A DNA stretch of 64,000 nt from Trematomus loennbergii (taxonomy: Eukaryota; Chordata; Actinopteri; Perciformes; Nototheniidae): NCBI GenBank assembly GCA_012861695.1, contig JAAOOA010000086.1, forward strand, positions 6,684,385-6,748,384. The letters run 5' to 3'. The first letter of the stretch is position 1. Every line of letters starts with the position of its first letter. Positions 12,789 to 25,659 of this stretch are shown piece by piece. Made by a program: the position numbers and the translations under genes. Below the pieces are notes generated by a model. That model saw only the letters and a list, made by a program, of their open reading frames with translations. It was not told where the DNA came from and searched no databases.

Positions 12789-15444
12789 AATGTTCTTCGT
12801 GATGACGTGATGCTAAGTTTAAATCTCTGTATTTACCTCCCCTGTGAGTGTTTCTCTCCACTTATATATTTCTTTCTTCTCTCTACATCACTTAGCTTTT
12901 TTCCTATCTGTCTTTTCATTTCTTTCAAGGGCTCTCCATCTTGTGTTTCTTGGTTTTCTGCTCACCTCTGTGTCTTTGCCTTCATGTTTGCTCACATAAA
13001 TAAATGGAATAAGGCATACCTTTGATAAATGATGCAGTACTCCTGCTTAAGTGTCTTTCTACTTCTCCAGTATGTTCACACTCATTATCTGCTCATTATT
13101 TGTTGTGATGAATCAAGGCTAAAATATGCCTCACAGTCTTGTGCAATGCGTGGGATCAAACATCTGTGACTGATGTTTTGTACAAATGATCGGGGATGCT
13201 TTTGGAGCAGCACACCATGAGAGCCATGATTATTAATGCCACGTTTCATAACAACCATCCTAATTGGCCGATTCTTATATCAACAAATGGATGGTAATTT
13301 ACGACCACGCACTGACAATCAGGGTATTTATGTAAGATTTCCATCAAAGACATGAACAGAAAAGGTGATGTGAGTTTAATCTGGCCTTACTCAGAACCCA
13401 GTGGTTATTCTTTGGTCAGAAACATCACGCATGGTAAAACAAAGGCTGGGAATCACTTTCATCTGCTGCCTGTGAGGATATGACAAATCAGGTGAAACGG
13501 CTCGGAGAAAGTTCATACAGTAAATGAAAGAACAAGAGGTTCCTCTTTAAGTGGTCCTCAAAAGATCAGAGGAGAGAGCAGTGTGTGCGTGTCTCAGTGT
13601 GCATATGTGTGTAATGTTAGTGTGTTTATATAGTCCAGTTGTGGAAGAAGTACTATCTTCTTTTACCAGAGTACAATTATACAATTTGAATATTGAGAGC
13701 ATTATGTCCTAAAAGACATGGATAGAATTGTCCCGCACGCAGAGAGTAATATTCTTACAATATATCATACTTTTGGAATATTATTGTATTATTGTTTTTA
13801 CACCTAAGCCACATTTTAATGTTACAGTTGGTTGAGGTGGAGCACATGTGAACTACTCTGTAACTTTTGGATATTTCAAACTACAGCAAGTATTTTATAA
13901 CCAAAAACTTCTTGAATTGTGATCTTAGCCTTCGTGCTTTAAGAACAGACTCACACAATGTTGTAATCTTTTATTTATTTGTCTTTTATCATTGCAATGG
14001 TGGGCAAATGTAGGTCAAAGTGATTCCAGTATCTCTTAGTTGCATTTTAAGAGTTGTAACCATTTCTTGTCCAGGACATTTGTGACATTGACATTTTCAA
14101 TGTTGTAGTTGCTCGTCTTTTTCTTCTTCGCTCTAATTGAGCAACTTTCCAAACATGAAGGAAGACCATATTTAGATTTAGACTTCACTCCCCCCGGAGA
14201 GACAATTTGTGTTGTTATGGAGCTCATCAAAAGATAGGAAACACTAATGCTGAATTTCTCCTGATTGAGACAGAATACAGCTCAGGCTGCAGACTCAGAA
14301 ATATGCTGGAAGTGAAAGTGCTGTGGTGTTTATTATTTCTGTCAGTATGCATCTGATGAAGCCAAGTGCTGTCAGCATCAATAAAGCAATAACACACAGA
14401 ACTGAGAACATCTTCAAGGTGTTGGGGGTTGTTATAAAATGTATTCGAAGTACAGCTTTAATGACGGTGTGCAATGACTTTTAAGGAGAAATAGGATTTA
14501 ATGAATGGACAAAAGTCTAATATTGAGTCTGACAGTGTATTTTTTAAATATCTGCATCTAACCAGTCTTTTTTCTTTTTTTCTCTTCCATGTTGTTGCTG
14601 TTTCTGCTGTTTCCTCCAACAAAGGTAATTACATGTTCTTTTCTACCTCTCACTGTATTCTTTGTCGAAACCACTGGCTGTGTGACCCTAATGGGGCCTA
14701 GTTTATTTGACTTATGTTGGAAAAATCGGTGTCTGTGATTTCATTTAGTGGCTAGAAATATAAGAGCATTCCCTTCCTCTTGAGTCAAGTTCAAGTTGGA
14801 GACACAGCAGCATGGACAACAACAGGAATGTATTGTGCTCCTGTTTCCCTGTCCTGTCTTTTCCTAAGTCAAATATTTCCCAGTGAACTTGCACTCTGTT
14901 TTGGTTAAGTTGTTTTAAAGTTATTTGTTAACACCTCCACTCTTGTAAAAAAGTGCGTTGCTAGGCTCTGGGCCCTTTAAATCCTCAGAAACGTGTGTGT
15001 AAAAGGTGGAAAAACACACTGGCAGCTTGCTACTTTCTTGTCGCTATGGTGACCAGTCACACCACCACCTTGCTACGGCCCGGTGTGTGGCGGCCTGAGA
15101 GAAAGTGTGTGTGTTTCTGTGTGTGTGAGTGAGCAGTGTGTGCAGGTTGCCTTTGATGAAGCGGGCTGCTGTGGGCGGGTCATGTGAAAGAGGAGACTCA
15201 CAGGGTGCGTTCAGGATCGCTGAACGCTTTTCAACTTTATAGTTAGGATTTGTCAACTTAAAAAAGAGTTGTTGAATAGAGCGTGGTTTCTTTGAACTTC
15301 ACCGCTTGTTTTGCCTCATTTACACTGAATGGTTCTGCTCAATTTAGTGTAGATAACTTTCTCAATACGTCAAATCCACGCCTCGTGACATCATCTTAAT
15401 GCGACAGTGGTTTGATCCTTTCAATCGCAAAAGATGGAAATGGA
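12789..15444. other. Non-coding
   Basis: There is a possible old repeat fragment near 13635 (GTTGTGGAAGAAGTACT). Nothing coding is supported. Confidence 0.55.
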
Positions 15445-15800
15445 ATTATAGGATTCCTCTTTAATTGATACACACCACGCCACACACAGGGAAATGTAGT
15501 CTCTGCATATAACCCGTCCTACACCACAGGGTAGTGTCTGTGTATGGTGCCTTGCTCAAGGGCATTTTTTTTAGAGATACTCTTTAGGTACCCAGTGCCT
15601 TTTTATTGAGGAGACAGAGGGGATGACACCTGTAAATGGTCCCAGGCTGGCTTTAAACACAGGACTGACCCCCAGTAAATGTGCCCCCAGCTCTACTAGG
15701 TGAGCTATATCGTGGCCCGTTGAAGGGCACCTTGAGAGTGGCATCTGTTCTGGGATTTGAACCGGCAATCCTCAGTTTCTCAAGCCAAGACCCTACAAAC
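15445..15800 (-). repeat. Probable interspersed repeat fragment, SINE-like
   Basis: GCCTTGCTCAAGGGCA (15549), GAAGGGCACCTT (15723) and GGATTTGAACCGGCAATCCT (15754, a reversed B-box-like sequence) suggest a reverse SINE or related repeat. Boundaries are uncertain. Confidence 0.4.
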
Positions 15801-16499
15801 TAAGTTCCCCACTTCTCTACTTCCGCACCTTCCTCCCCGAATGCCAAATTGCTTCACTTCCTAATTGTTAGGGGGTAACATTTGGTAGTTTTTGTCCAGA
15901 TGTATTCTCTCTATTGGCTATTTAAATATGGCAATTTGTGCAGGATGTCCCATAGTGCCCAAGTGATTATTGTCTCTGACCAATCAGTGGTCTGCAGTGA
16001 TTGATTTCCACGTTCTAGCATCTTCTCAGATTGCTTTGAACCTTGACTGAGTGTAGTATTTAAAAAGCAGCTAGAAAACAAACAATGCTAGCTGTGTGTG
16101 TGTGTGAGTGTGTCAGTTCAAACCCCCCCCAGGGTATTTTCTTTTCTCTGCGATGTAATTTGAGTGTGTGCGGAAACAAATTAACGGGGGCAAATTGGAA
16201 GTCATCGCCCTTTGAACTTTCAGGGTCAGGTCATTATCTGAGGTCAACCCAAATCCCAATGGGAAACACACAGACGCATACACACACTTGATATATTTGC
16301 CCTCTTATGGATCAGTAATTACTCTCTTGTTAAGTGTTGACCAGTGAGCTCCTCAGGCAGATTTTTGTAGTGTGTGTTTGTACCAGCTCTGAGAAATGTT
16401 TGGATGTGCGCCTGGTTGTGTTCGTGTTAAAGTGTGTTTGCTATGTCTGTGAGAAAGACATAGAGGACAGATTAAACTGAAATCTGAGAGGTTCATTTC

Positions 16500-17278
16500 A
16501 AGGAAAAATCCTTATATAAAGAACACGTTGATTCCTCGGTCATGAACCTTGGAGTGACCTTCACTAGCACTTTTAAATTCGACAAGCAGGTCAGCACTGT
16601 AGTCAAATCCTTCTTTTTTAAAATAAGACTATTGGCCAAAACCAAGTCGTATTTATCTTTTAATGACTTAGAAAGGTTTATTAATGCCTTTGTTACCTCT
16701 AGACTGGACTATTGCAACGCTCTGTATGTGGGTATGGACCAGGCCTCAATGAAACGCCTACAGCTAGTCCAAAACGCAGCTGCACGTTTGCTGACTGGCC
16801 ACAAAAAGCGTGACCACATCACCCCAATTCTGGCCTCACTACACTGGCTTCCAGTTCGGTTCAGAATTGATTTTAAAATCCTTTTATTTGTTTTCAAAGC
16901 ACTAAATGGGCTGGCTCCGGCCTATATAGCTGAACTGCTCCAGCGCTACACCCCAGCCAGAGCTTTAAGGTCTGCTGACCAGCTGCTGCTGGTAGTGCCC
17001 AAGACCAGGCTTAAAACCAGAGGGCACCGAGCCTTCGCAGCAGCTGGCCCGAGGCTCTGGAACACTCTGCCCCTCCATGTGAGGTCGGCCCAGACCCTAG
17101 GGGTTTTAAATCTACTCTTAAAACACACTTCTTCTCTCTGGCCTTCTAGTTAGAGCGGAGTACGACTCCTGACTTTTCCTTGTGTTTTATTTTTATTTTT
17201 TATATATATCCGTCTTTTATTGTGATTGTAGTAATATGTTCTTATTACATGTACAGCACTTTGGCTGTAATACACATT
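16500..17278 (+). mobile_element. L2/CR1-type LINE, 5'-truncated 3' end with open reverse-transcriptase tail
   Basis: An open frame (ATG at 16542, stop at 17151-17153, 203 codons) encodes the C-terminal part of a non-LTR reverse transcriptase. Landmarks are the opening NLGVTF, SRLDYCNALY, LQLVQNAAARLLTG and LASLHWLPVRFRIDFKIL, a set common in L2-clade LINEs of fish. The palm-domain catalytic motifs are upstream and missing, so it cannot move by itself. The frame is intact over about 600 bases, which suggests a fairly recent insertion. A short 3' UTR follows (ACATGTACAGCACTTTGGCT). It joins directly to a truncated Harbinger-like element at about 17275. Confidence 0.8.
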
Positions 17279-17551
17279 TTGAAACGTGTATTACAATTAA
17301 ATCACGGTCAAATATGTCCATCTTGTTGTAGTTGTAGCCCCCTTGCCAGCGATCCTCTCTCTAGTTTAGCATACTCAGCCCGACTCAGCCTCGTTGTCTC
17401 TGGCCCTAGACCCGCGATTTTATGAGGCCAGAAAAACTGTGAATTAGGACCCGCCGGCCGGTACTAGGCCAAGTGGAAACGCAACCAAAGACGGGCCGCT
17501 GACGTCACAGCTCTCTTAAACCGTGCTCCGCGCTGTAGTGGAAACGCGCCA
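17275..17551. mobile_element. Truncated Harbinger-like element, right 277 bases
   Basis: The segment is nearly identical to the right end of the full element at 23593-24346 and ends in the same inverted repeat (TGTAGTGGAAACGCGCCA). The left part is absent and replaced by the LINE tail. TTA follows the end at 17552. Confidence 0.7.
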
Positions 17552-17706
17552 TTAGTCCCACTGTTTTCTTCCACCAGTTACTGCTTACAGGTCTTCAAGT
17601 GGCCCTGAAGTGCAGGCAGCCATTACAATTATTTGGATCAACTGCTGGTTGTCATGACAATAGACCTCATGTGGCCCTATCTGGCCTCTCTGCTGTGTCT
17701 CTGTTA

Positions 17707-18352
17707 AGGCCCGGACACACCAAGCCGATTTCGGCCGTCGATAGATGTCGATAGATGTCTGGCCATCGATGAGCGTCCTGTCGCCCTACTCAGATTGGTG
17801 TGTCCCGCACCGTTGTGTCTTTTCGGCCGCGCCGACACCTTCCGCCCCGATTCGACATGTTGAATCGGTAGGCTGTCGGCAAAATAAATCACTCTGATTG
17901 GCTGTTCAGCTTAGCGAATAAGTGCATGAGAAGCAAGGTACGCAAACAAACGATTAAGAAGGCACACACAGACGGCTATTATTTTTCATTTTCATCTATC
18001 TGCTTCCACAAGCAACAGTCCAAGGGCTGATACCGCCAGTACCGCACTAAACATGTTTTCGATGGACGAGAGTGAAAATGGAATGCACACGCTATTTGTT
18101 GTTTGTACATATCACGTAGTCTGTCTTCCGGTTGCCTCTTTTGAATGACGAATACACACTCCGCCGCCTGCTGGTAAGGAGAGTTATTGCCACTCACGCA
18201 TGCGCAGTTCGTACGTGCTACTTGGCCGTCGGCTGAAGTCTTTGCGGTGTGTTCAGTGACTGTTTGGCCAAGACGCAGGAGACGTGAGGCGACACAACAG
18301 TCGTGTTCCGTCTGGACGTGTTCTTTGGTGTCAGATTGGTGTGTCAGGGCCT
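17707..18352. mobile_element. PIF/Harbinger-like non-autonomous element, 646 bp
   Basis: The ends AGGCCCGGACACACCAA and AGGCCCTGACACACCAA are inverted, flanked by TTA (17704-17706 and 18353-18355). The interior is GC-richer with GTCGATAGAT repeats and has no transposase frame. Confidence 0.7.
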
Positions 18353-19141
18353 TTAGATGTTGAGAAGTGTTTACCTTTTCCTATGAGGACAGTGCTGATA
18401 AGACATGTAGAGAAAGAGGGAGTGTAAGGAAGACTGTTCAAAAGTAAATATAATATTTATTGATTGACTGATCCTGGTTCATATTTTGTGTGTCAGGAAT
18501 TCGTATAGTGCCCACGGTAGTACTGAATAGAGTCAATTTTTGTATCAGTTATGCCCTTTTCTCTGTTTTTATATTGTTTTAAAGTCAATATCGTTGGGTT
18601 TTTGGACTAAAAAACCTAAATATTGACTTGATAGAGTATTAGACTTATGTAAATCATTTTAAGAACTACTTTTTTGGTGCACTTTATAGAGCAAACAATA
18701 TATGTATTTGTTGTTCTTGCTCTTTAATTATGACGATTTACTGATTTACTTTAAAAATTGATTATTATACATACATACATATACATTTATATACTCTGTG
18801 TTGTATACGGTAGATGTTTTCACCATTTGTACCAGAACACGCTAGTGCAGTGGGCTCACATTGACAGTAAACACCACAGAGTTTAGAGACAGACGAGTGC
18901 AGAGGCGTACTGTCGGATACAATATTGACATTTGAAGAGGAACATATGCATGAGATGAGCCACACACTGCAGTCAAATAATAAACAAGGGAGGAAAGTGT
19001 GTGTTGGAGAGGCCTCGTTTTCTCATCTGATACTCTGTAATCTGCTCCAGTATGTTGATCCAGCACACACACACGCACACACACACACGCACACACAGAC
19101 ATTTTACTCAAGCGGTTTAGTTATACAAACACTTTTTTTAC

Positions 19142-19529
19142 TTAAAGGTGGGGTAGGTAAGTTTGAGAAACTGGCTCGAGATCGCTAGAATTTGAAAATA
19201 CACAACCGGAGAAAATCTGCCACTTCCTTACAGAGCCCCTCCTCCAACACACACGAACGCGCACATGACCAATGAGGGCACGAGATAAGTGTGTGCACAG
19301 ATGGAAGGCTGACAGGCAGGTAGGCCATCCAGTTATTTTAGCCGGGCCGGCTAAAATGATTGGTCGTACTTTTTACAGTATTACAGCTTCCACAGATGAC
19401 ATTTTTTATGGATTTTTTGTCAAAGCACTTAAGATATTCATTGCTATCGGGATGTTAAGAGCATTCCATGGAATATAACAAAAAGTGTATCTCGAGCCGG
19501 TTTCTCAAACTTACCTACCCTACCTTTAA
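19142..19529. mobile_element. TTAA-flanked MITE (piggyBac-like), 388 bp
   Basis: The TTAA at each end is followed by inverted repeats AAGGTGGGGTAGGTAAGTTT and AAGGTAGGGTAGGTAAGTTT. TTAA is the piggyBac target. The element is non-coding; a short open frame of 68 codons inside is not a known protein. Confidence 0.7.
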
Positions 19530-20000
19530 GTATCAAAACTAAAAACGACTCATTATGTAAAATGGCCTTTTTCTGAATAATAATAGAATATTAAATAGCG
19601 ATCGATTAAGGTGTACATCGTTTAAATTGGAGCTGACTTTAATAATATTGTATACTTCCAGGTGTCTTTATGCATTATAATACATCATAATTCATATATT
19701 GAATATTTCTTATATATAATATAAATCTGTAAAGTACCTCAAGTTGTCAAATACAAGTAGTATCGTAAACATTATATTTTCTTTAAATTGAATGTATTAG
19801 TTACTTAAACACACACACCCACATACCCACAGCTCCAGCCTCATACCATGCTGCTTTAAAAAAAAAAAAAAAAGGCACAGCTGAGTAATATAAACACGCC
19901 TCCTTTTTTTCTAATTTCCTCCTCACACACACATTCACTGGCTGTAGACGCTAGTGAAACACATGTTCCTAGCTCTGGCAGTGACATCACCTCGCCTTGT

Positions 20001-20012
20001 GGTCAAAGTCCA
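20001..20012 (+). promoter_or_regulatory. HNF4-like direct repeat site upstream of first exon A
   Basis: GGTCAAAGTCCA matches the known HNF4 DR1-type core (CAAAGTCCA) very closely. It lies about 370 bases before the ATG of exon A. An ATF/CRE-like TGACATCA lies just upstream at 19982. Single motif matches can occur by chance, so promoter activity is inferred. Confidence 0.35.
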
Positions 20013-20148
20013 GTTCCTCTATCCGGCTTAGACTCTGCTAACACACCGCCACACTCACAACCAGCGGAGACACCGACACACACACACCGACACACACACA
20101 CAGCAAGCAGAACACCGGTAGACGAAGCAGAAAAGAAGCAAATAAGGG

Positions 20149-20189
20149 ATGAAGGATTATCCACGTGATTAAGGATGGCTCTGCTGTGA
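20149..20189 (+). promoter_or_regulatory. Two tiny upstream ORFs in the leader of first exon A
   Basis: ATG at 20149 reads MKDYPRD and stops at 20172. A second ATG at 20175 reads MALL and stops at 20189. If transcription starts further upstream, both would be met before the exon A start at 20385 and could lower its translation. Confidence 0.35.
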
Positions 20190-20384
20190 CAGCCGGGATC
20201 CTGCGGCCCACACTGACAGCCTAAAGACTCTCCCTCCTCCCCCCTTTACCTCCCTTCTTTACCTGCTTTTGTCACCTTACCACCTCATTTGTATCACGTT
20301 CCTTCTGGTTTCCTGTTCCCTCCCTTTTTTGGCACTACTTTCTCTCTCCGTCCCCCTCTCACGTTTTTGGGGAGGGAGGGAGGG

Positions 20385-20439
20385 ATGAGCTCCACGGCTG
20401 TTTACCGGCAGTTCCTCCAGGACCTGGAAGAGAAAAAAG
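20385..20439 (+). CDS. plec: Candidate alternative first coding exon A: 18-codon N-terminus
   Basis: ATG in a GGGATGA context opens 18 codons (MSSTAVYRQFLQDLEEKK) plus one G before the donor gtcggt. Joined to exon 2 this gives ...LEEKK-DERDRVQ. The phase is correct, although the intron would be about 36.5 kb. The peptide is charged and probably helical, with no signal or membrane segment. Its end is loosely like mammalian plectin N-termini that finish in ...KK or ...EKYK before DERDRVQ; I cannot assign a specific isoform. The preceding 400 bases look like a promoter and leader: an HNF4-like site at 20001, two very short upstream ORFs (20149-20172 and 20175-20189) and a pyrimidine-rich leader. 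The donor is not ideal (C at +3, G at +5). Confidence 0.55.
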
Positions 20440-20961
20440 GTCGGTGCACTTAAACCTTGTCACCTTTAATTTACAAGTCGTAGACACTTCCTTTACAAGT
20501 GTTTTCAAGGCTGTCGCCGTGCTATAATGTCATGTAATCTTATCCTGTATTATCTCGTTTGGAGTAAATGTGGGGTGACATCAGGAGAGTGACATGTTGC
20601 ACGTGGTGGATTACTCACCAACACTTTGAATCAGCGCAAAAACAAACCAAGGGTTGGGCCTTAAGGTGTCATACCTGCTCTTCAGGGATTCTTGTGCAAC
20701 TAGATACAGTATGTCACTCACGCAACTTTATTTACACTAATGGAGGTTTGCTAAGCTCTTGTTCTTTCTGTGGCTAACATCGAGGTCAACTTTGTGTGTG
20801 TTTACTCAGCTACTGTATGGGGTCCAGATAAGATGTCAGTAGAAGGACACAGACTGGCTCCTTTTATTCAAGCTCATACACTGCTATAACCCTGAATGCC
20901 TTTTCGTCCAATATCCTTGTGTGTTCTTTGAGCTCTTTCTTATTATTAGCAGCTTATTTGT

Positions 20962-21221
20962 CATTGTGGCTCTAGAGGTAGAGGGTCATCTACCAATTGG
21001 AAGGTTCGTTGTTCGATCCCCAGCCCCTGCAATCAACATGGAGATTTCTCCCAATGGCTTGGCTGAATGTCTGTGAACATTAGGGTTAGGGTTGGGTTGG
21101 GGCTTTGGCACCTTGTATGGAAGCCCCTGCCTTCGTATGATGAATGAGTGAATGATGGCTTGTGTTGTAAAAGCAGTTGAGGGGTCGCATAGATAGACAA
21201 TATAAATACGATTGCTAATTG
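20962..21221 (+). mobile_element. tRNA-derived SINE
   Basis: An A-box-like GTGGCTCTAGAGG and a B box GTTCGATCCCC (21011-21021) are followed by CAGCCCCTGCAATCAACATG, as in the SINE at 3015. The body includes TTAGGGTTAGGG. It lies in the intron after first exon A. Confidence 0.65.
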
Positions 21222-23592
21222 TTTGTATTAGCGATGGTTGTCTCTGCTTTTTGTCGTTGACGAAACTTGATCCCAATAGACGCTGGCAAGAAATCTGACA
21301 TGTGCGTGAAACCTATCCTCTCAAAGAGAAAAGACAACAGCGGGATGGTTTGTTGGAGTGTCAGCTGACGTGCAGCAGCTGTTATCACAGCAGCTAGCAG
21401 AGTGTAGCATCCACTGAAGAGGGGCTTGTCATATCAAGTTCCTCTTGGCTCCTCTTAGTGCTTTGAATATGTTGTACAGCAATGTATATTTAAAGCACAA
21501 AAGCATCATTTGGTTAAATATTCCAGTGTGGTATGGAGTGACTCAAGGCAGTTAAATGCTCGTAAATAAGCAAGTGTTTGGTAGATTTGCATCACTCAAC
21601 AGCCAACAAATAAAGGTAATCTTTTGAATGGCTGCTGACATTTGAACATTTACTACCCATTTGGTTGATGGACAAAATGGACACCTTTGCCCCCTGCTTG
21701 TATGTGATATATTGGACTGTGTTAACTGCTTTAACACTATGAGTTTTCCCTTCAAAGCTTCAGACAGACTGATCTACAGTTAAACCCTTGGAATGAAAAG
21801 GAGATTAAGACTACATGGTACCTTTACGTGTTCACTCTTAGGTGGTAACCACACCACATTTTATTGATATCACTTTATAGAATGTAATATAACTGCCGCA
21901 CAGGACTCTTAGTAGTGACATTTTTATATCTGGGTAAAAGTTATTAGCCTATCAATTGCCTGATAATAAAATGAGTAGAGGAGTACATTATTGAAGTAGA
22001 GAGCTTATCAGACTTCACACCACCAGCTTTGTCTGTATGCAATTTGCAACACTTTCTCACAATAGCTGTTGCATAACTTCAGAATGATTTATGTTTTATG
22101 GACACATACTGTAAAAGATGTGATTCCACCATTGTGATAAAGTCTTTAATGGTATCATGTCTTTACACACAGTTTTGGCTTATCCATAGCACGCTTTATT
22201 ATCATAAGGACAATTATTATCGGTTTCTGAAGTACCTGTATCTTTAATGCATTTTTACTTTTAACACAACATATACGTGTAGTGAATCCAAATCATGTTT
22301 AAAATATCCCTCACACTTCTATACAAATGTTTTAGTTTGACTTAATGCAGGAGTCTTTACACAATCTACAGTTTTATATGGATACGCTCTTTAAAATAAC
22401 GAAAGAACCCCAACGACGGCTACATGTTTAGTTCTTGCTTTTGTCCGCTCTTCATCTGACTTTTCCTACTATGCAAATGTGCATAGTTTTAGCATAAATG
22501 GGAAGCAGACACTCAGTGTCTTTTCTCTGATTTACCTTTCTCTGCCTTTTAAGAGCTTCTGAGAAACCTCTCTACAGTGTCACGGCTACGCTCACATTTA
22601 AATGCTGCCCTACTTCTCGTCTTTTGTCTCCTAGTTTTACTATGACCAACACTACACCTGCTGCTACTTGTGGTTTTGTGATATTATGTGGCACACTTCC
22701 AAACCCCCCCACCCCCACACCCCCCTCAGTCCTCCAGCAGCTGCTGCGTCTGAGGCCTTAGAGCAGTAGATGTCAGGGTTTGTTAGAATCTCCTACAATC
22801 CCCTTTAACCCCCTTTTGAATGACCGATCTTAACCACTTTAAAGGCCAGTGTAATGAACAGTGTAATTAATGATCAATAGTGTGAGCTGTTGTGTAAACA
22901 CATTAAGCCACTTTTGTGTTACATAATTTATTTACCCCCTATTTTTGGGAGGGATATTTTTATCGTTGTTGTAATGAGCTTTGCGTACAACAACAGAGAT
23001 TTTAGCACAAGCTGGTGTAGTTATTGATTCTCAACACAGGTTTTGATATACCGGTTATTTACTGATGCTGCCTAGAAATACCTCTAAGGCTCTTTTTGTC
23101 TGACCCCACCATGGGGCCTCAGCCATCTGCACCCACTCTCATCTCCTCCTCTACAGGGTTAACCCTGCTTCACTTTTGAAATGGAATAACAAGTGTACTT
23201 CAGTGGGCCGCCCATTGTTTCACACTGTGTTTATCTGCCGTCACCTGCCACCGGAGACTAATGGCCCGAGGACTAGCTGTGTGACGGAGAAACAGAGGAC
23301 ATTTATGAATGGGTTTGAGGCTGTGTTTCTGAGAAGATTGCTCACAATTTGTTTAAGGTGGGGTGGCTGTCAGCTCATAAAGTACTCACTCTCTCCACCT
23401 GTGCACCACAGTCACATGACTTCAGCATTTAGGACACGATTCATGTTCATGTCCTTTCTTTTTAGTTTTCTGTGTTTGTGTTTCTCTGTCAGAGCAGATC
23501 TGTGTCAATGCCCCCTGTGCTAACAGCAGGGTTATGTTTTCAAGTTCATTAGCCAAGGACTCCACTTCAAAAGGCTTCTGTTTCCTGCCTTA
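21222..23592 (+). other. Intron sequence after first exon A, nothing distinctive
   Basis: If exon A is real this is the start of its ~36.5-kb intron. A C-rich patch lies near 22705; no exon is seen. Confidence 0.5.
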
Positions 23593-24346
23593 TGCCGCGT
23601 TTCCACTACACGGCCTCGCTCGGCCCGCTCGGTATGGCTGGGCCTCGTTAGGACTGGCTCACTTTATGGCGCATTTCCATTACAGTTAGGAACTGGGGCA
23701 GTATCTATAGTAACGCAGTGTAGGAGGAGCCGTGACGTGATCTTCAGAGGACCCCAGAAAAACAACACAGCCGTTAGCTGTTAGCACACAGAGCTCACAG
23801 CTCCTCATATATGTTCAGAAACTCGACAAAAGTTAAACAAGTACAAACCACAGACTGCCTGTGTCATGGTGAATACAGTCGCTGCTTTATTTATGTCTGT
23901 ATAGGCCGTTGTTGTGAGTGTGGACGGTCGGGGCATATACTGCGTTAGCTTAGCCAATCTCCATTTAGAAAACACGCATTTTAAAAGGTTTTTGCCGTCT
24001 GTCTGCAGACTTGACAAAGCATTAATTCATGGTTTTTACTAACCGGTATCAGTATGTTGTTACTTCGGCATCATTTTGAAACGTCTATTACAATTAAATC
24101 ACGGTCAAATATGTCCATCTTGTTGTAGTTGTAGCCCCCTTGCCAGCGACGCTCACTCTAGTTTAGCATACTCAGCCGACTCAGCCTCGTTGTCTCTGGC
24201 CCTGGCCCCACGATTTTATGAGGCCAGAAAAACTGTGAATTAGGACCCGCCGGCGGTACTAGGCCAAGTGGAAACGCAACCAAAGACGGGCCGCTGACGT
24301 CACAGCCCTCTTAAACCGGGCTGCGGGCTGTAGTGGAAACGCGCCA
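23593..24346. mobile_element. PIF/Harbinger-like non-autonomous element, 754 bp
   Basis: The ends TGCCGCGTTTCCACTACA and TGGCGCGTTTCCACTACA are inverted, and TTA lies on both sides (23590-23592 and 24347-24349). A 3-base TTA duplication is typical of PIF/Harbinger. No transposase frame is seen. Confidence 0.7.
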
Positions 24347-25659
24347 TTATTGTCACTTAACATTTACAAATATTGCTCATTCACCGCTCTTAATCACATG
24401 AAAGTTAGTCTGACTACTTTAATGATAAAGGATTAGCAATTTAAGTTATTTGACAAGAAATAAATACCAGATTTGAACTCATTTCAGCAGTAGTTGAATA
24501 TGTTTTTTTTGTTGGACAATGGTTTGTTGGACAAACGAGAACATTTACATGTATTTTTCATCATTTTCTAAAGTTTCATAGAAAAAACAATGATCAATCA
24601 ATCTAATCATTCTAAAGTAATTATTCCTTTAAACTAATATTAAATGAATACATTTGGAAAAGATGGCATGTGTGTATGACGATGAGTCATCCATTCGGAG
24701 GTGTATATTTGCTCATTATTGACGTGTTTCCTATGGAACACAAAGTTCCCCTTGCTGCTTATAGACATGGTGGCAACCACAAGGCTTGAATCATTCCCTC
24801 CTGCATTTACTCATACTGTACATAGAAACTAAAAACTAAAAAACATATACCAGTTTAAAGGTTTTTAACCTTTCTACATTGAAGTAGTTTAATTTAGTTC
24901 ACTTTAAAGTGGGTGAAATATGTGGAAAGGTTGAGGCCCTGGTCTAGATTCCTCCTGTTGCTACTTTGATACATGTCAAACCGATTCTGATTCAATTTGT
25001 TACAAAACATTTTTCCTTTTAAGAATATAATTCAGGACAGCCATGATTACAGTGCCCTCTGACAGGAGCAGAGGGTATCTGAGTCCACCCTGTAGCGTAG
25101 TGGAGCTGCCCCTCAGCCATCACCTGGGTCACTAACAGGAGGCCTTTGTTTCAGGAGCCGCTCCCAGGCAGAGACCTCAGTGAAATCAGTAAGCTGCCCT
25201 GTGCTGCACAGTTTATTATAATCCAGTCATATGAGTGGTTTTTGACTTTGTTATGAGGCTAACATTAACTCCATTGTTGTGCCCGCTGTCATGAGTTTGT
25301 CATGGGGATGAAGTTGTTATAGAAATTGGATTCACTTGGATTGGAGGGAGGAAAATGTTGATTATTAAATGATAGCTGCCTTATTCGTTGAAAAAACATC
25401 TTGAGGAAATAAAACCTGTTTTGTAATGATACCGCAAATGTGATTAAGAAAATGACCTTAATAAGAGGGGTGTGACTGGTAAAGTCATTACTTTAATTAC
25501 CTGTATGGCAGGGAGGGACAGCTGGCTGATGGATGAATGTTCTTTAGGAGACATAAAAAAAAGGGCACAGCAGGTAGATGAAGCTGGAGTGTGTGAGTGT
25601 GGAACACTTCATTTGGCTTAGCCTTGACTTCTCCCATATCCCCCACTGTTAGTTTAATC

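Noticed and set aside
16709..17128. Minus-strand open frames across the LINE fragment
   Set aside because: They are shadows of the plus-strand reverse-transcriptase frame.
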